Source of the DNA: JAKFEW01 sp036675505
GTDB lineage: Bacteria > Cyanobacteriota > Sericytochromatia > S15B-MN24 > JAQBPE01
NCBI GenBank assembly: GCA_036675505.1
Contig: JAKFEW010000135.1
Coordinates: 1 to 64,000 of the forward strand
Length of the DNA: 64,000 nt
Reading direction: 5' to 3'
Position numbers and translations under genes: made by a program. This document shows, in pieces, positions 1 through 12,024 of the stretch (position 1 is the stretch's first letter; each line of letters begins with the position of its first letter). The notes beneath the pieces were generated by a model. It did not search any database and was not told where the DNA came from. It worked only from the letters and a program-made list of their open reading frames with translations.

Positions 1-3222
<3,222 letters not shown>

Positions 3223-3340
3223 GAATTCGTCTTTCTGAGGCCGGGAGGCGGCTGGAAAAGAGGAACACCGGGACGGGGCGCTTTTCCGGGAGCCGAGAGG
3301 CGGCGCAAAGCGACCTGTCGCGCCTTTGCGGACGCCCTTC

Positions 3341-3370
3341 ATATTACGTCACACAAATCCACAGGGTCAA
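3341..3370 (-). promoter_or_regulatory. Sigma-70 type promoter of the poly-HAMP gene
   Basis: On the minus strand TTGACC (3370-3365) is followed after 18 bases by TAATAT (3346-3341). This predicts a leader of about 110 bases before the ATG at 3222. The rest of 3223-3517 holds no convincing gene. Confidence 0.6.
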
Positions 3371-3463
3371 TCCAAACGACAAAATCCTTCATTAAGTTGC
3401 AATGACTGAGAGACCTTGGGGCGAGCACCTTGAAACGCCGCCGAATCGCCCTCGATAGCACAC

Positions 3464-3487
3464 ACGGCGCCCCTGTCAGGGCGCCGT
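3464..3487 (-). terminator. Hairpin downstream of the 3518 gene
   Basis: ACGGCGCCC and GGGCGCCGT form a 9-bp perfect stem with a 6-base loop just after the stop of the minus-strand gene at 3518. There is no T tract, so termination is inferred only from position. Confidence 0.4.
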
Positions 3488-3517
3488 ATGGGGTTTACAA
3501 AGGTTCCTGTGGAAACC

Positions 3518-4057
3518 TCAGTACAGCAAGGCGGTCTCGAGCACGAACGTGTTGTTCGCCACCCAGACGAACGTGAAATCCCAGCCGTTGGGCCCGTCGC
3601 CGAAGCGCCCGGTGGTGCCGAAGCCGAGGTGCGGCAGCGCCGGGAGGGCGAGGTTCCAGGTGGGCGCCGAGCTGCGCGCGAGCCCGAGACCCGCCTCGAA
3701 GTAAGGCCCGCCGCCGTAGGCCGGCGTGAGGTAATAGAGCAGCGCGCCATAGGCGCGCCAGTCGGTCAGCGCGAGCGGCGCGAAGCCGGCGAGGGTCCAG
3801 GGCGACCAGGTTGCGCCGACCTTCATGCCGAGGGGCATCGCCGGCCAGACGTAGCCGTAGCTCAGGCCCGCGGCCGCGGGCGAGGACGCCGCCAGGCCGA
3901 GCCGCCAGCCGAACGGCGGGATCGGGTCGTCTTTGAGCGCCCCGCCCGGCCGGCGGTTGAGGATCCAGCGCGAGCCCTCCTCGACGACGGCGAGGGCGGG
4001 CGAGGCGCTGAGCAACACGGCGGCCGTCAGCATGGCCGCTAGCATAGGTTTGGACAT
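3518..4057 (-). CDS. Small secreted or outer-membrane-like protein of unknown function
   Basis: A protein of 179 residues starting MSKPMLAAMLTAAVLLSASP with a clear Sec signal peptide (cleavage near ALA-VV, residues 22-24). The mature part is rich in Gly, Tyr, Trp and Phe and alternates short hydrophobic strands, which suggests a small beta-barrel or beta-sandwich in the outer membrane. I do not recognise a family. The ATG at 4057 was chosen because the signal peptide follows it directly and a -10 hexamer TACCAT lies six bases upstream. That spacing suggests a leaderless transcript, and no Shine-Dalgarno is present. The frame is open further upstream, but that extension would cross the promoter of the divergent gene. 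Confidence 0.65.
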   Translation of the reverse strand: MSKPMLAAMLTAAVLLSASPALAVVEEGSRWILNRRPGGALKDDPIPPFGWRLGLAASSPAAAGLSYGYVWPAMPLGMKVGATWSPWTLAGFAPLALTDWRAYGALLYYLTPAYGGGPYFEAGLGLARSSAPTWNLALPALPHLGFGTTGRFGDGPNGWDFTFVWVANNTFVLETALLY

Positions 4058-4063
4058 AACGCC

Positions 4064-4069
4064 ATGGTA
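4064..4069 (-). promoter_or_regulatory. -10 element for a probable leaderless transcript (4057 gene)
   Basis: TACCAT on the minus strand ends six bases before the ATG at 4057. A start site about seven bases downstream of the -10 would coincide with the start codon. No -35 is obvious. Confidence 0.4.
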
Positions 4070-4141
4070 GCACGCACGGCCGCGGACGACCGGTTCGGCG
4101 AAAGCGGGGCCCGAAGTTCGGCCGTCAGGCCAAATGCGGCG

Positions 4142-4171
4142 TTGACAGACCCTTTGCGGCTCCGGTAGAAT
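4142..4171 (+). promoter_or_regulatory. Sigma-70 promoter of the dehydrogenase gene
   Basis: A perfect TTGACA (4142-4147) is followed after 18 bases by TAGAAT (4166-4171). It reads toward the CDS at 4224 with a leader of about 45 bases. This is the cleanest promoter in the left half of the window. Confidence 0.75.
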
Positions 4172-4223
4172 CGACCACTTGGCCCTTGGGCCGCCAGCAG
4201 GGGCGGCGGGGCCAGAGGTCCCC

Positions 4224-5384
4224 ATGATGCCCGCCCCCGCGTCGCCGCAGTGCCGTGACGACGCCCCTCCAGCCGTCAAGCAACTCGTCGTCGCCCCAGG
4301 CCAGGTCCTGGTGGGTTCGGGCGCCGTCGCTCAGGCTGGTGAAATCGTGGCCCGCCTGGGCCGGCGGGTGCTCGTCGTGACCGGTCGCGCGAGCTGGCGC
4401 GCGGAAGGTGGGGCGATCGCCCCCGCGCTCGCGGCGAGCGACCTGGCCGTCGACGTCTACGCCTACGACCCGGACTGCACGCCGCGCTGCGCGGCGGACG
4501 CGCAGGCCCGCACGGCCGCGGCCGGCCACGACGTGGTCGTCGGCGTCGGCGGCGGCAAGGCGCTGGACCTCGCGAAGCTGGTGGCCGACGCCGCCGCCCT
4601 GCCGGTCGTCACGATCCCGACCAGCGCGGCCACCTGCGCGGCCTGGACCGCGCTCGGCAACTTCTACGACGAGGCCGGCGGCTTTTCCCATGGCCGGCCC
4701 CTGCCGCGCCCACCCGCGGCAGTCATCGTCGACACGGCGATGATCGCGCGGGCGCCGGCGCGCCTGCTCGCGAGCGGCCTCGCGGACTCGCTCGCCAAGT
4801 GGGTCGAGAGCTCCGTCTCGGTGACCTACGCCAGCGCCGACGCCGGCACGCGGGCAGCCTGGACGATGGCACGCTTCCTCTATGACGAGATCCGCGCCTG
4901 GGGCGAGGAGGCCTATGCGGACGCCCGCACAGGCCGGCTCACGCCCGCCCTGGCGCGGGCGATCGAGTCGAACGTCTGCCTCGCGGGCACCGTGGGCGGC
5001 CTGGGTGGCGAGCGCTGCCGCTCGGTCGCGGCCCATGCGGTCGCCAACGCGCTCACCACCATGCCCTACGCGCCCGGCCACGGCCCGAGCTGGCACGGCG
5101 AGAAGGTGGCCTTCGGCATCGTCACCCAGCGGGTGCTCGAGGGCAAAGACCGCGAAGCCGCAGACCTCGCGGCCTTCTTCGCCGCCCTCGACGTGCCCAC
5201 GACCCTCGTCGCGCTCGGCCACGATTTCGGCCCCGCGGCGCTCGACGCCGTCGCCGCGCACGTCTGTGGCCCGCGCTCGACCGCGCACCATTTGCCCTTT
5301 CCCGTGACCCCGGCGCGGGTCCGCGCGGCAATCGCCGAGGCCGACCGCCTCGGCGCCGAGGCCGCAGCCGAACGCTACCGCTGA
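4224..5384 (+). CDS. Iron-containing alcohol dehydrogenase family protein (GldA/YbdH-like)
   Basis: A protein of 386 residues with the NAD-binding GVGGGKALDLAK motif, the TIPTSAATCAAWTA substrate loop and the metal-ligand set of glycerol-dehydrogenase-type enzymes. The ligands are Asp in GLADSLAKW, His in VAAHAVANAL and His in GPSWHGEKVAFG. It probably oxidises or reduces a small polyol or hydroxycarboxylate with NAD(P). The exact substrate (glycerol, 2-hydroxyacid or other) cannot be told from sequence. The start at 4224 is preceded by AGAGG at five bases. An in-frame TTG at 4179 sits seven bases after the -10 and is a less likely leaderless start. The aminotransferase gene follows after 20 bases and is probably co-transcribed. 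Confidence 0.8.
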   Translation: MMPAPASPQCRDDAPPAVKQLVVAPGQVLVGSGAVAQAGEIVARLGRRVLVVTGRASWRAEGGAIAPALAASDLAVDVYAYDPDCTPRCAADAQARTAAAGHDVVVGVGGGKALDLAKLVADAAALPVVTIPTSAATCAAWTALGNFYDEAGGFSHGRPLPRPPAAVIVDTAMIARAPARLLASGLADSLAKWVESSVSVTYASADAGTRAAWTMARFLYDEIRAWGEEAYADARTGRLTPALARAIESNVCLAGTVGGLGGERCRSVAAHAVANALTTMPYAPGHGPSWHGEKVAFGIVTQRVLEGKDREAADLAAFFAALDVPTTLVALGHDFGPAALDAVAAHVCGPRSTAHHLPFPVTPARVRAAIAEADRLGAEAAAERYR

Positions 5385-5404
5385 TCCAGGAGCCCCGAAC
5401 CCCG

Positions 5405-6616
5405 ATGCCGAACCAGAACCAGTTGACGACTACCGCTGCGCCCCAAGCAGACCGTTTCACGGAATCGGCCCGCCTGCAGGCGCTGCCCCCTTATATCTTC
5501 GCGCAGCTCGACATCCTCAAGGCGGCCGCGCGGGAGAAGGGCGTCGACGTCATCGACCTCGGCATGGGCAACCCGGACCGCCCGACGCCGCAGCCGGTCG
5601 TCGACGCGGCGGTGCGGGCGATCAAGGACCCTGCGAACCACCGCTATCCGACCTTCGACGGCCGGCCGCAGCTGCGCCGGAAGATTGCCGAGTGGTACGA
5701 CGCGCGCTACAACGTGGCGCTCGACCCGGACACGGAAGTGCTGCCGCTGATCGGCTCGAAGGAAGGCATCGCCCACCTGGCGCTCGCCTACATCAACCCC
5801 GGCGACGTCTCGCTCGTGCCGAGCCCGAGCTACCCGGTGCACACCCGCGGCACGATCCTCGCAGGCGGCCACATCGAGACGCTGCCGCTCACGGCCGAGA
5901 ACGACTGGCAAATCGACTTCGACGACATCAACCTCGACGCGGCGGCGCGCGCGCGGCTGTTCTTCTTCAACTACCCCCACAACCCCACCGCCGCGACCGC
6001 CGAGCGGCCCCTCTACGAGCGTGCCGTCGAATTCGCCGAGCGCACCAACACGCTGCTCGTCCACGACATGGCCTACGCGGAACTCGCCTTCGACGGCTAC
6101 AAGCCCACGTCGCTGCTCGAGGTGCCGGGCGGCAAGGACCTGGGCGTGGAGTTCCATACGTTCTCCAAGACGTTCTCGATGGCCGGCTGGCGCGTGGGCT
6201 TCGTGGTCGGCAACGCCCGGATGATCCAGGCGCTGCTCAAGGTGAAGAGCAACATGGACTACGGCCTGTTCCCGGCCGTGCAGGAGGCGGCGATCGCCGC
6301 CCTCAGCCTGCCGCACGCCGAGGTCGACGACGTGGTCGCGATGTACCGCGCGCGCCGCGACGTGGTCGTGGATGGCCTCAATGCGATCGGCTTCGACGTG
6401 CGCCGGCCGAAGGCCACGATGTACGTCTGGGTGCCGACGCCCAGAGGCTTCACGGCCGCGCAGTTCGCCACGCGGCTGATCGACGAGGTCGGCGTGGTCG
6501 TCACGCCCGGCACGGCCTTCGGGACGTTCGGCGAGGGGTACGTGCGCATCTCGCTGATCGCGGAGCCTGAGCGGCTGCGCGAGGCGATCGCGCGGATCGG
6601 CACGCTCACCTGGTAG
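5405..6616 (+). CDS. Class I/II aminotransferase (LL-DAP / alanine aminotransferase-like)
   Basis: A PLP-dependent fold-type I aminotransferase of 403 residues. It shows the GMGNPDRPTPQPVVDA entry motif, GSKEGIAHLALAYINPGD, the FFFNYPHNPTAA loop and the Schiff-base lysine in HTFSKTFSMAGWRVGF. The combination resembles cyanobacterial enzymes annotated as LL-diaminopimelate or alanine/aspartate aminotransferase. Which amino acid it uses cannot be decided here. An AGGAG Shine-Dalgarno precedes the ATG, and the gene lies 20 bases after the dehydrogenase, so they are probably one operon. A role in lysine/peptidoglycan precursor or alanine synthesis is inference. Confidence 0.85.
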   Translation: MPNQNQLTTTAAPQADRFTESARLQALPPYIFAQLDILKAAAREKGVDVIDLGMGNPDRPTPQPVVDAAVRAIKDPANHRYPTFDGRPQLRRKIAEWYDARYNVALDPDTEVLPLIGSKEGIAHLALAYINPGDVSLVPSPSYPVHTRGTILAGGHIETLPLTAENDWQIDFDDINLDAAARARLFFFNYPHNPTAATAERPLYERAVEFAERTNTLLVHDMAYAELAFDGYKPTSLLEVPGGKDLGVEFHTFSKTFSMAGWRVGFVVGNARMIQALLKVKSNMDYGLFPAVQEAAIAALSLPHAEVDDVVAMYRARRDVVVDGLNAIGFDVRRPKATMYVWVPTPRGFTAAQFATRLIDEVGVVVTPGTAFGTFGEGYVRISLIAEPERLREAIARIGTLTW

Positions 6617-6675
6617 TTTTGGTGCCTCGCATAGGGCCTCCTTCGGATGACGGCCTGGCCGTACAAAGAGGCTCC

Positions 6676-7353
6676 GTGAACCTCATCCGCCTCGACGAAG
6701 TCGACTCCACCAATCGCTACCTCAAGGACCTCCGCGACGCGCCGCTAGGCACCGCGGTCCTCGCCGCCCGCCAGACGGCCGGCTACGGCCAGCGGGGTCG
6801 CGTCTGGACGTCCCCGGCCGGCGCCGGCATGTACCTCTCCGTCCTCACGCCACTCCCCACTCCCCCAACCCTCCTCCCTCTCGCTGCGGGCCTCGCGGCC
6901 CGCGATGCGGTGGCGCGTTGGACCGACGAAGCCGGGCTCAAATGGGTCAACGACATCGTCGCGCGCGGCCGCAAGCTGGGCGGGGTGCTGGTCGAGGCGG
7001 CCAGGGGACGCGCCGTGGTCGGCATCGGCCTGAACATCCTCACCCCGGACGTCGAGGGGGCGATCGGCCTGGACGCCTTGACGAGCGCCCCGCCCACCCC
7101 CGACGAGCTCGCTCATGCCGTGCTGACCGCGCTCGACGCGCGGCTCGCCGCCTGGGCCGCCGAGGGTCCGGACGGGCTACGCGCGGACTGGCAGGCGGCG
7201 TGCGTGGTGATGGGCCGCGAGGTCGTCGTTGATGACGTATGTGGCGTGGCGGATGGCGTCGGGCCAGGGGGAGAGCTGCTCGTGCAGACACCCGACGGGC
7301 TGCGTACTGTTGTGTCGGGCACGCTGCGCATGGCCGACGGGGCATATTGCTGA
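6676..7353 (+). CDS. birA: Biotin-[acetyl-CoA-carboxylase] ligase, catalytic domain only
   Basis: A protein of 225 residues with the biotin ligase core: DEVDSTNRYLKDL, the biotinyl-AMP loop TAGYGQRGRVW, and KWVNDIVARGRKLGGVLVE. The C-terminal SH3-like cap ends the protein. It attaches biotin to the carrier protein of acetyl-CoA carboxylase via biotinyl-AMP. The N-terminal winged helix of bifunctional BirA repressors is absent, so it should be a monofunctional ligase. The GTG at 6676 was chosen because the conserved N-terminus starts there and AAAGAGG lies five bases before it. An upstream TTG at 6619 would add residues unlike the family. Confidence 0.88.
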   Translation: MNLIRLDEVDSTNRYLKDLRDAPLGTAVLAARQTAGYGQRGRVWTSPAGAGMYLSVLTPLPTPPTLLPLAAGLAARDAVARWTDEAGLKWVNDIVARGRKLGGVLVEAARGRAVVGIGLNILTPDVEGAIGLDALTSAPPTPDELAHAVLTALDARLAAWAAEGPDGLRADWQAACVVMGREVVVDDVCGVADGVGPGGELLVQTPDGLRTVVSGTLRMADGAYC

Positions 7354-7385
7354 GCGGGCGTACTGCTGAATTCTGTGTGGACATC

Positions 7386-7533
7386 GGGTCCACCAGGCCG
7401 GGGCGGGCAGGCGGGGTTCCCGGAGGGAGCCTTGGGAGGTGGGGGGCCGCGATAGCGGCCAGGGGCCCCACCTAACTCAGCGACCGCAGGGAACCCCGCC
7501 GCACCGCCCCGGCCGCCACCCGAAGGAGGACCC
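7386..7533 (+). ncRNA. Structured RNA candidate, long rod with central bubble (6S RNA-like)
   Basis: The birA-lptF gap folds into one long hairpin of nested complementary blocks. GGGTCC (7386) pairs with GGACCC (7528). GGCCGGGGCGG (7396-7406) pairs with 7504-7514 over 11 bp. GCGGGGTTCCC (7411-7421) pairs with 7489-7499 over 11 bp. A bubble of about 15 bases on each side is followed by AGGTGGGG (7437-7444) pairing with 7466-7473, capped by GGCCGC-GATA-GCGGCC (7445-7460). Closing stem, large central bubble and terminal stem-loop is the layout of 6S RNA, which binds RNA polymerase holoenzyme. I see no signature of SRP RNA, RNase P RNA or tmRNA. The strand is assumed from the flanking genes. The structure itself is clear; the 6S identity is tentative. 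Confidence 0.45.
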
Positions 7534-7617
7534 ACGCGAGGCACCCCGGGGAACCGCCGGGGGCCGGTGCGGTCTACGTATCGGCGCCCCTCAATGGCCG
7601 ATCCCTCGCCCCTGCGG

Positions 7618-7623
7618 TAGAAT
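7618..7623 (+). promoter_or_regulatory. -10 element before lptF
   Basis: TAGAAT preceded by CGG lies 24 bases before the ATG at 7648, with an AGGAAG Shine-Dalgarno in between. No good -35 is present. The hexamer matches the TAGAAT at 4166. Confidence 0.45.
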
Positions 7624-7647
7624 GGGCGGCACTGTCAGGAAGACCCG

Positions 7648-8724
7648 ATGTCGCTGCTGGACCGCTATCTCGTCATGGAGCTCATACGCCCATTCATATT
7701 GGGTGTTTTGGGCTTCGTCGTGATCATGCTCGCGAACACGCTCTACCTGTACGCCGAGCTCATCGTGCATTCGGGCGTCTCGGTCAACGTCGTCGCGTGG
7801 CTGCTGCTGTACAACCTGCCCGCGATCATCGTCGTCACCTTCCCCGTGGCGTTCCTCTTCTCGACGCTCCTCGCGATCGGCCGGCTCTCCAAAGACAGCG
7901 AAGTCACGGCCATGCGCTCCCTGGGCGTCAGCTTCAACCGCATCTTGATGCCGCTGCTCGGCGTCTCGGTGGTGGTCAGCTACGCGGCCTTCTGGATCAA
8001 CGACGAGGTCGTGCCGTGGGCCAACCGCAAGACCGTCGACCTCGTCCGCGAGATGGTGCTGCACCAGGGCCAGCCCGTCATCAAGGAAAACATCTTCTTC
8101 AAGGGCACCAAGGAAGACCGCTACTTCTACGTGCGCCAGGTGGACCGCCGGAACAACAACATGTACGACGTGTTCATCTTCGACAAGCGCACCGGCGGCC
8201 AGCATGTGGTCATCGCGAGCGAGGCGCAATGGGTCGGTGAGACCTGGAACCTCCGCAACGGCGTGATGTCCCGCTACGACAAGTGGGGCTCGATCGTCGA
8301 GGAGGAGGCCTTCAAGGAGATGGCCGTGAAGGTCGCGCTGAACCCCGACGCCTTCTTCGCCGCCGGCGAGCGCAGCCCGCAGGAGAAGAAGAGCTCGGAG
8401 CTCGCCGAGGAAATCGCGGTGCTGCGCGAGGGCGGCACCGACACGAAGTCCATGGAAGTGGACTACCACATGAAGTTCTCGCTCCCGCTCGCCACCTTCT
8501 TCTCGGCCATGCTGGCGGCACCGCTCGGCGCGAAGTTCTCGCGCATGGGCGGCTACATCGGCGTCGTCTTCTCGATCATCCTCGTGTTCATCTATTACGT
8601 CGTCATGTCGGTGGCCCGCTCCATGGGCAACAACGGAGTCGTCGACCCCGTGACCGGCGCGTGGATCCAGAACTACCTGTTCGGCATCGTGGGGGCGTTC
8701 CTGCTGTGGCGTATCGATCGCTAG
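7648..8724 (+). CDS. lptF: LptF/LptG-family permease (YjgP/YjgQ)
   Basis: An integral membrane protein of 358 residues. It starts with the family signature LDRYLVMELIRPFILGVLGF, followed by transmembrane segments near residues 12-33, 50-77 and 100-118. A periplasmic beta-jellyroll-like segment (about 120-270) comes next, then three C-terminal transmembrane helices (about 275-355). Such permeases pair with LptB to extract lipopolysaccharide from the inner membrane. Only one LptF/G-type gene lies here, so it may act as a homodimer or with a partner elsewhere, as proposed for cyanobacteria. The stop overlaps the start of the LptD-like gene by 19 bases, indicating translational coupling. This supports an outer membrane in the organism. 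Confidence 0.88.
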   Translation: MSLLDRYLVMELIRPFILGVLGFVVIMLANTLYLYAELIVHSGVSVNVVAWLLLYNLPAIIVVTFPVAFLFSTLLAIGRLSKDSEVTAMRSLGVSFNRILMPLLGVSVVVSYAAFWINDEVVPWANRKTVDLVREMVLHQGQPVIKENIFFKGTKEDRYFYVRQVDRRNNNMYDVFIFDKRTGGQHVVIASEAQWVGETWNLRNGVMSRYDKWGSIVEEEAFKEMAVKVALNPDAFFAAGERSPQEKKSSELAEEIAVLREGGTDTKSMEVDYHMKFSLPLATFFSAMLAAPLGAKFSRMGGYIGVVFSIILVFIYYVVMSVARSMGNNGVVDPVTGAWIQNYLFGIVGAFLLWRIDR

Positions 8725-11700
8725 GACCGGAGGGCGATCGCCGACGCGCCCGGACGGCATACGGGGCCGCCGCGTGCGCGGCGCTCGTCGCGCTGGCGGC
8801 CGTGCCGGCATTCCCTGAAGACGCCCGCGCCCAGTCGCCGATCGACCCGGACGCCCAGACCATCGGCCCGTCGATCCGCCCGTTCGCGCCCAGCCCAGGC
8901 ACGAGCCCCGGCCCCGTGAATCCGGGCGTCGCACCCAGCGGTGTCCCGCAATCGCCGGCCCCTGCCACGCCGTCGCCGCTGCCCGGCGCATCGCCCAGCG
9001 GCACGCCCGGAACCGACGTCACGCGATCCCCAGGACGGGGGGATGCCCCGGAGGCCACGGATGGCCGGGAGGGGCCGCCACCCGACCAGCCCTCGCCCGA
9101 GGCGTCCGGCACGCCCGACCCGAACGCGCCCAAGAAGGTGAAGGTGCGGGCCGACCGCATGATCAACGAGCGCGCCACCGGCATCACGATCTTCCGTGGC
9201 AACGTCCACGTCGATTACGGCCCGACCACGATCGACGCCGAGGAGCTCGGCGTGGACTCGCGGAAGCAAATCATCTTCACCGACGCGCGCTTCACGCTGA
9301 CCCAGCCGGACGAGAAGGACAAGACCAAGCGCCAGATCGTGACGGGCACCGGGCTGCGCTACAACTACGAGACCCAGGAGGCCACGCTGCGCTCGGCCAA
9401 CGTCTCGACGCCCGCCGAGTACCCGGGCCAGACGATCTACGTGCGCGCGAAGGACCTTCATGGCTGGGGCGAAGCGCGTTGGGACGCGAGCGATGCGGTC
9501 TTCACGACCTGCGAGGAGCTGCTCGAGGAGAAGGTCCCGCACTACCACGTCGAATCGAAGCTCATGCAATACTACGCGGGCGACAAGGTCGTCGCGTGGA
9601 GCAGCAAAATCTACATCAACGGCCGCTACATGTTCTGGCTGCCGGTGTTCGTCATGCCGCTCAAGAAGGAGCCCAACAACCTCAACATCGGCCGCAACGA
9701 GGTCGAAGGCTTCTACCTGCGATACAACGCGGCCTACACGCTGCCGACGCTCAACAACGGCTTCTGGCTGAACAACGGCCGCTACCACGTCAACGCCTTC
9801 GAGAAGAAGCCGGTCGGCCTCGGCGTGGAGCACACCGCCACCTGGGGCTACGACGCGGCCACCTATGGCTTCCTCTATGGCCTGATCCAGCCCGACGAGA
9901 CGAACTTCCTGAACCCCACCAACCCCGAGACTGGCAACGCCCGCACCAACAAGGTGAAGATGGGCCATCAGCTCTTCGGCCTGAGCGGCGGCCCGTTCCA
10001 GGACCGCCAGTGGGGCCTCGAGCACAAGCATCGCTTGTTCGGTGACTTCGAGGTCGGCGGCCGCTTCGAGGACCACAACATTTACGATCCGCTGTCGCAC
10101 AACTACCGCGTCAACCGGCAATCTTCACGCGTCGACTTGAAAGACAAGATCGAAGCGCTGGGCGTCAACTACGACCTCGGGTACGACGGCACGCGCCAGC
10201 GCGGTAACCAGTCGACGACGAACCGGCTCTCGCAGTCGAACTCCGACCGCTTGAAGGGCAACGTGGGCTTCGGCGTGCTCAACACCCAGATCCGCGTCAG
10301 CTCGCAGTACGACCGCAGCCAGCAGCTCACGCGCGAGGTCGTCCCCAAGACCTCGCCCACGCCCGGCCAGTACCGCCTGCGGCAAGAAGACGAGGATTTC
10401 TTCGACCCCGGCGAGGCGGCCGACGACCGCACGCCGCTCGTCGAGTACGAGGTCAAGGATCAACCGGGCGCCGCGAACACCAACATCACGAACACCTTCA
10501 ACGCCAGCACCACCTGGGGCCCGAACACCAACTCGACGGTGAACGTGCCGTATCGCATCAACTACAAGGAGCCCGCGCCGCCGACGCCCGTGCCGCCGGG
10601 CAAGAGCGCGACGCCGGCGCCGATACCCAGCGCGAGCCCCTGGGAGCAGCAGGCCGAGCCGCAGCTCGAGGTCACCCACCGGATGAAGGGCATCGGCTCG
10701 CTGCAGCTGCAGGCCCAGAAGTTCCTCGACCTGACCCAGGAGCTGCCCTCGCCAGGGCCCTCTCCGGGCGCTTCGCCCACGCCCATGCCCTCGCCCGCCG
10801 CGCTGATCCAGGCGGAGCAGGAGCGCATCCGGCGGTCCGGCCGCTTCGACAAGCTGCCCGAGCTCACGCTCACCTCCGAGCCTTTCTTGCCGGACTACCA
10901 GCCGTTCACGCTCAAGGCGGCCTACGGCCGGTTCTTCGAGTATGCGACCTTCAAGCTCGATCCGGCCCGCCTCGGCCAGAAGATCGACCGCAACTTCCCC
11001 GGCGATTACATCAACCGCTTCAACCCGGAGTTCTCGCTGAACTCCAAGGGCCACCCGATCGGCTTCCGCTCGAAGCTCGACTTCGGCGGCTCGGGCTACC
11101 GCCAGTTCTTCTACAGCACCAACGACGCCCAGTACTCGCTCGACGAGCGCATCCGCCTCAACACGCAGTGGTCGCGCGCGGTCCAGACGAACCTGAACTA
11201 CACCAACAACATCACGCCGGATCTCGATGAGCAGCTCGCCAAGGGGGCGCCTTTCGACAAGCAGACCAACAACTCGCCCTTCAACCAGGACCGGCTCTCG
11301 CTGTCGAAGCAGACCCGCCTGACGGGCGCGTTCGAGGTCGCGACCGAGCCCTGGCTGCGCTACGCGCTGCGCGGCGGTTACGACTACATCAACAGGGCCT
11401 ACGACAACCTCCAGACCGAGGCCACGTGGCGCACGACGCCCTTCGGCATCCCGCTCGGGATGACGCTCAACGGCCAGTACGACATCGAGGAGAACGACGA
11501 TGGCGGCCTGAAGTTCGAGCGCAAGACGCTGGACGTCCGCTACCTGCCGAAGGTGCCGACTTATGGCATAGCCGGCAAGTGGAGCCAGGCGCAGGCCACC
11601 ATGAGCATCCGCTCGACGCCGGAGGTGTTCGGCGGCGCCTACGGCTCGACGAAGATCTTGCCTGGCTGGCAGCTCGACAACCAGATGAGCTACGACTTCG

Positions 11701-12014
11701 AGAAGGGCCTCTGGCAGTCGCTGGTCAACCGCCTCTACATCACCTTCGGCCAGTCGTGGGCCAGCCACGTGCAGCTCGTGCTCGGCGGCTACTACGACAC
11801 CCAGGAGAAGCAGTACAAGTTCTCGCAGATCGGCCTGAACAAGGACCTGCACGATTTCGTGCTCTCGTTCCAGTTCGACCGCCTCCAGAGTTTCTATTCG
11901 CTTTCGCTCACGATGGTGGCCTTCCCATCGCAGCCGCTCAACTTCACGAGCAACACCTTCGACCGCCGCACCGGGCCGGGTGGCGGCGGGTTCGGCCAGG
12001 GCTTCGGTCAGTAG
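8706..12014 (+). CDS. lptD: LptD/OstA-like outer-membrane lipopolysaccharide assembly protein
   Basis: A protein of 1102 residues. A basic N-terminus and hydrophobic stretch give a signal peptide cleaved near residue 43 (DARAQ). A Pro/Ser/Gly-rich linker runs to about 140, followed by an OstA/LptA-type beta-jellyroll (about 140-260, VKVRADRMINERATG and FRGNVHVDYGPTTIDAEEL). A long beta-barrel region rich in alternating aromatic residues follows to the C-terminus. Two further Pro-rich inserts sit inside the barrel region (around 625 and 690), which is unusual. It should receive LPS from the periplasmic bridge and insert it into the outer membrane. The GTG at 8706 was chosen because it gives the signal peptide. 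It overlaps the lptF stop, and no Shine-Dalgarno is obvious. Confidence 0.8.
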   Translation: MAYRSLGPEGDRRRARTAYGAAACAALVALAAVPAFPEDARAQSPIDPDAQTIGPSIRPFAPSPGTSPGPVNPGVAPSGVPQSPAPATPSPLPGASPSGTPGTDVTRSPGRGDAPEATDGREGPPPDQPSPEASGTPDPNAPKKVKVRADRMINERATGITIFRGNVHVDYGPTTIDAEELGVDSRKQIIFTDARFTLTQPDEKDKTKRQIVTGTGLRYNYETQEATLRSANVSTPAEYPGQTIYVRAKDLHGWGEARWDASDAVFTTCEELLEEKVPHYHVESKLMQYYAGDKVVAWSSKIYINGRYMFWLPVFVMPLKKEPNNLNIGRNEVEGFYLRYNAAYTLPTLNNGFWLNNGRYHVNAFEKKPVGLGVEHTATWGYDAATYGFLYGLIQPDETNFLNPTNPETGNARTNKVKMGHQLFGLSGGPFQDRQWGLEHKHRLFGDFEVGGRFEDHNIYDPLSHNYRVNRQSSRVDLKDKIEALGVNYDLGYDGTRQRGNQSTTNRLSQSNSDRLKGNVGFGVLNTQIRVSSQYDRSQQLTREVVPKTSPTPGQYRLRQEDEDFFDPGEAADDRTPLVEYEVKDQPGAANTNITNTFNASTTWGPNTNSTVNVPYRINYKEPAPPTPVPPGKSATPAPIPSASPWEQQAEPQLEVTHRMKGIGSLQLQAQKFLDLTQELPSPGPSPGASPTPMPSPAALIQAEQERIRRSGRFDKLPELTLTSEPFLPDYQPFTLKAAYGRFFEYATFKLDPARLGQKIDRNFPGDYINRFNPEFSLNSKGHPIGFRSKLDFGGSGYRQFFYSTNDAQYSLDERIRLNTQWSRAVQTNLNYTNNITPDLDEQLAKGAPFDKQTNNSPFNQDRLSLSKQTRLTGAFEVATEPWLRYALRGGYDYINRAYDNLQTEATWRTTPFGIPLGMTLNGQYDIEENDDGGLKFERKTLDVRYLPKVPTYGIAGKWSQAQATMSIRSTPEVFGGAYGSTKILPGWQLDNQMSYDFEKGLWQSLVNRLYITFGQSWASHVQLVLGGYYDTQEKQYKFSQIGLNKDLHDFVLSFQFDRLQSFYSLSLTMVAFPSQPLNFTSNTFDRRTGPGGGGFGQGFGQ

Positions 12015-12024
12015 TGGAGGATTG

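Noticed and set aside
7386..7533. SRP RNA, RNase P RNA or tmRNA in the birA-lptF gap
   Set aside because: None of their conserved cores (GGAA-capped SRP helix, RNase P P4 strands, tRNA-like end with GGTTCRA) is present.
8283..8705. Upstream extension of the LptD-like reading frame
   Set aside because: It overlaps lptF in another frame and reads as Arg/Gly-rich noise. The signal peptide begins at the GTG at 8706.
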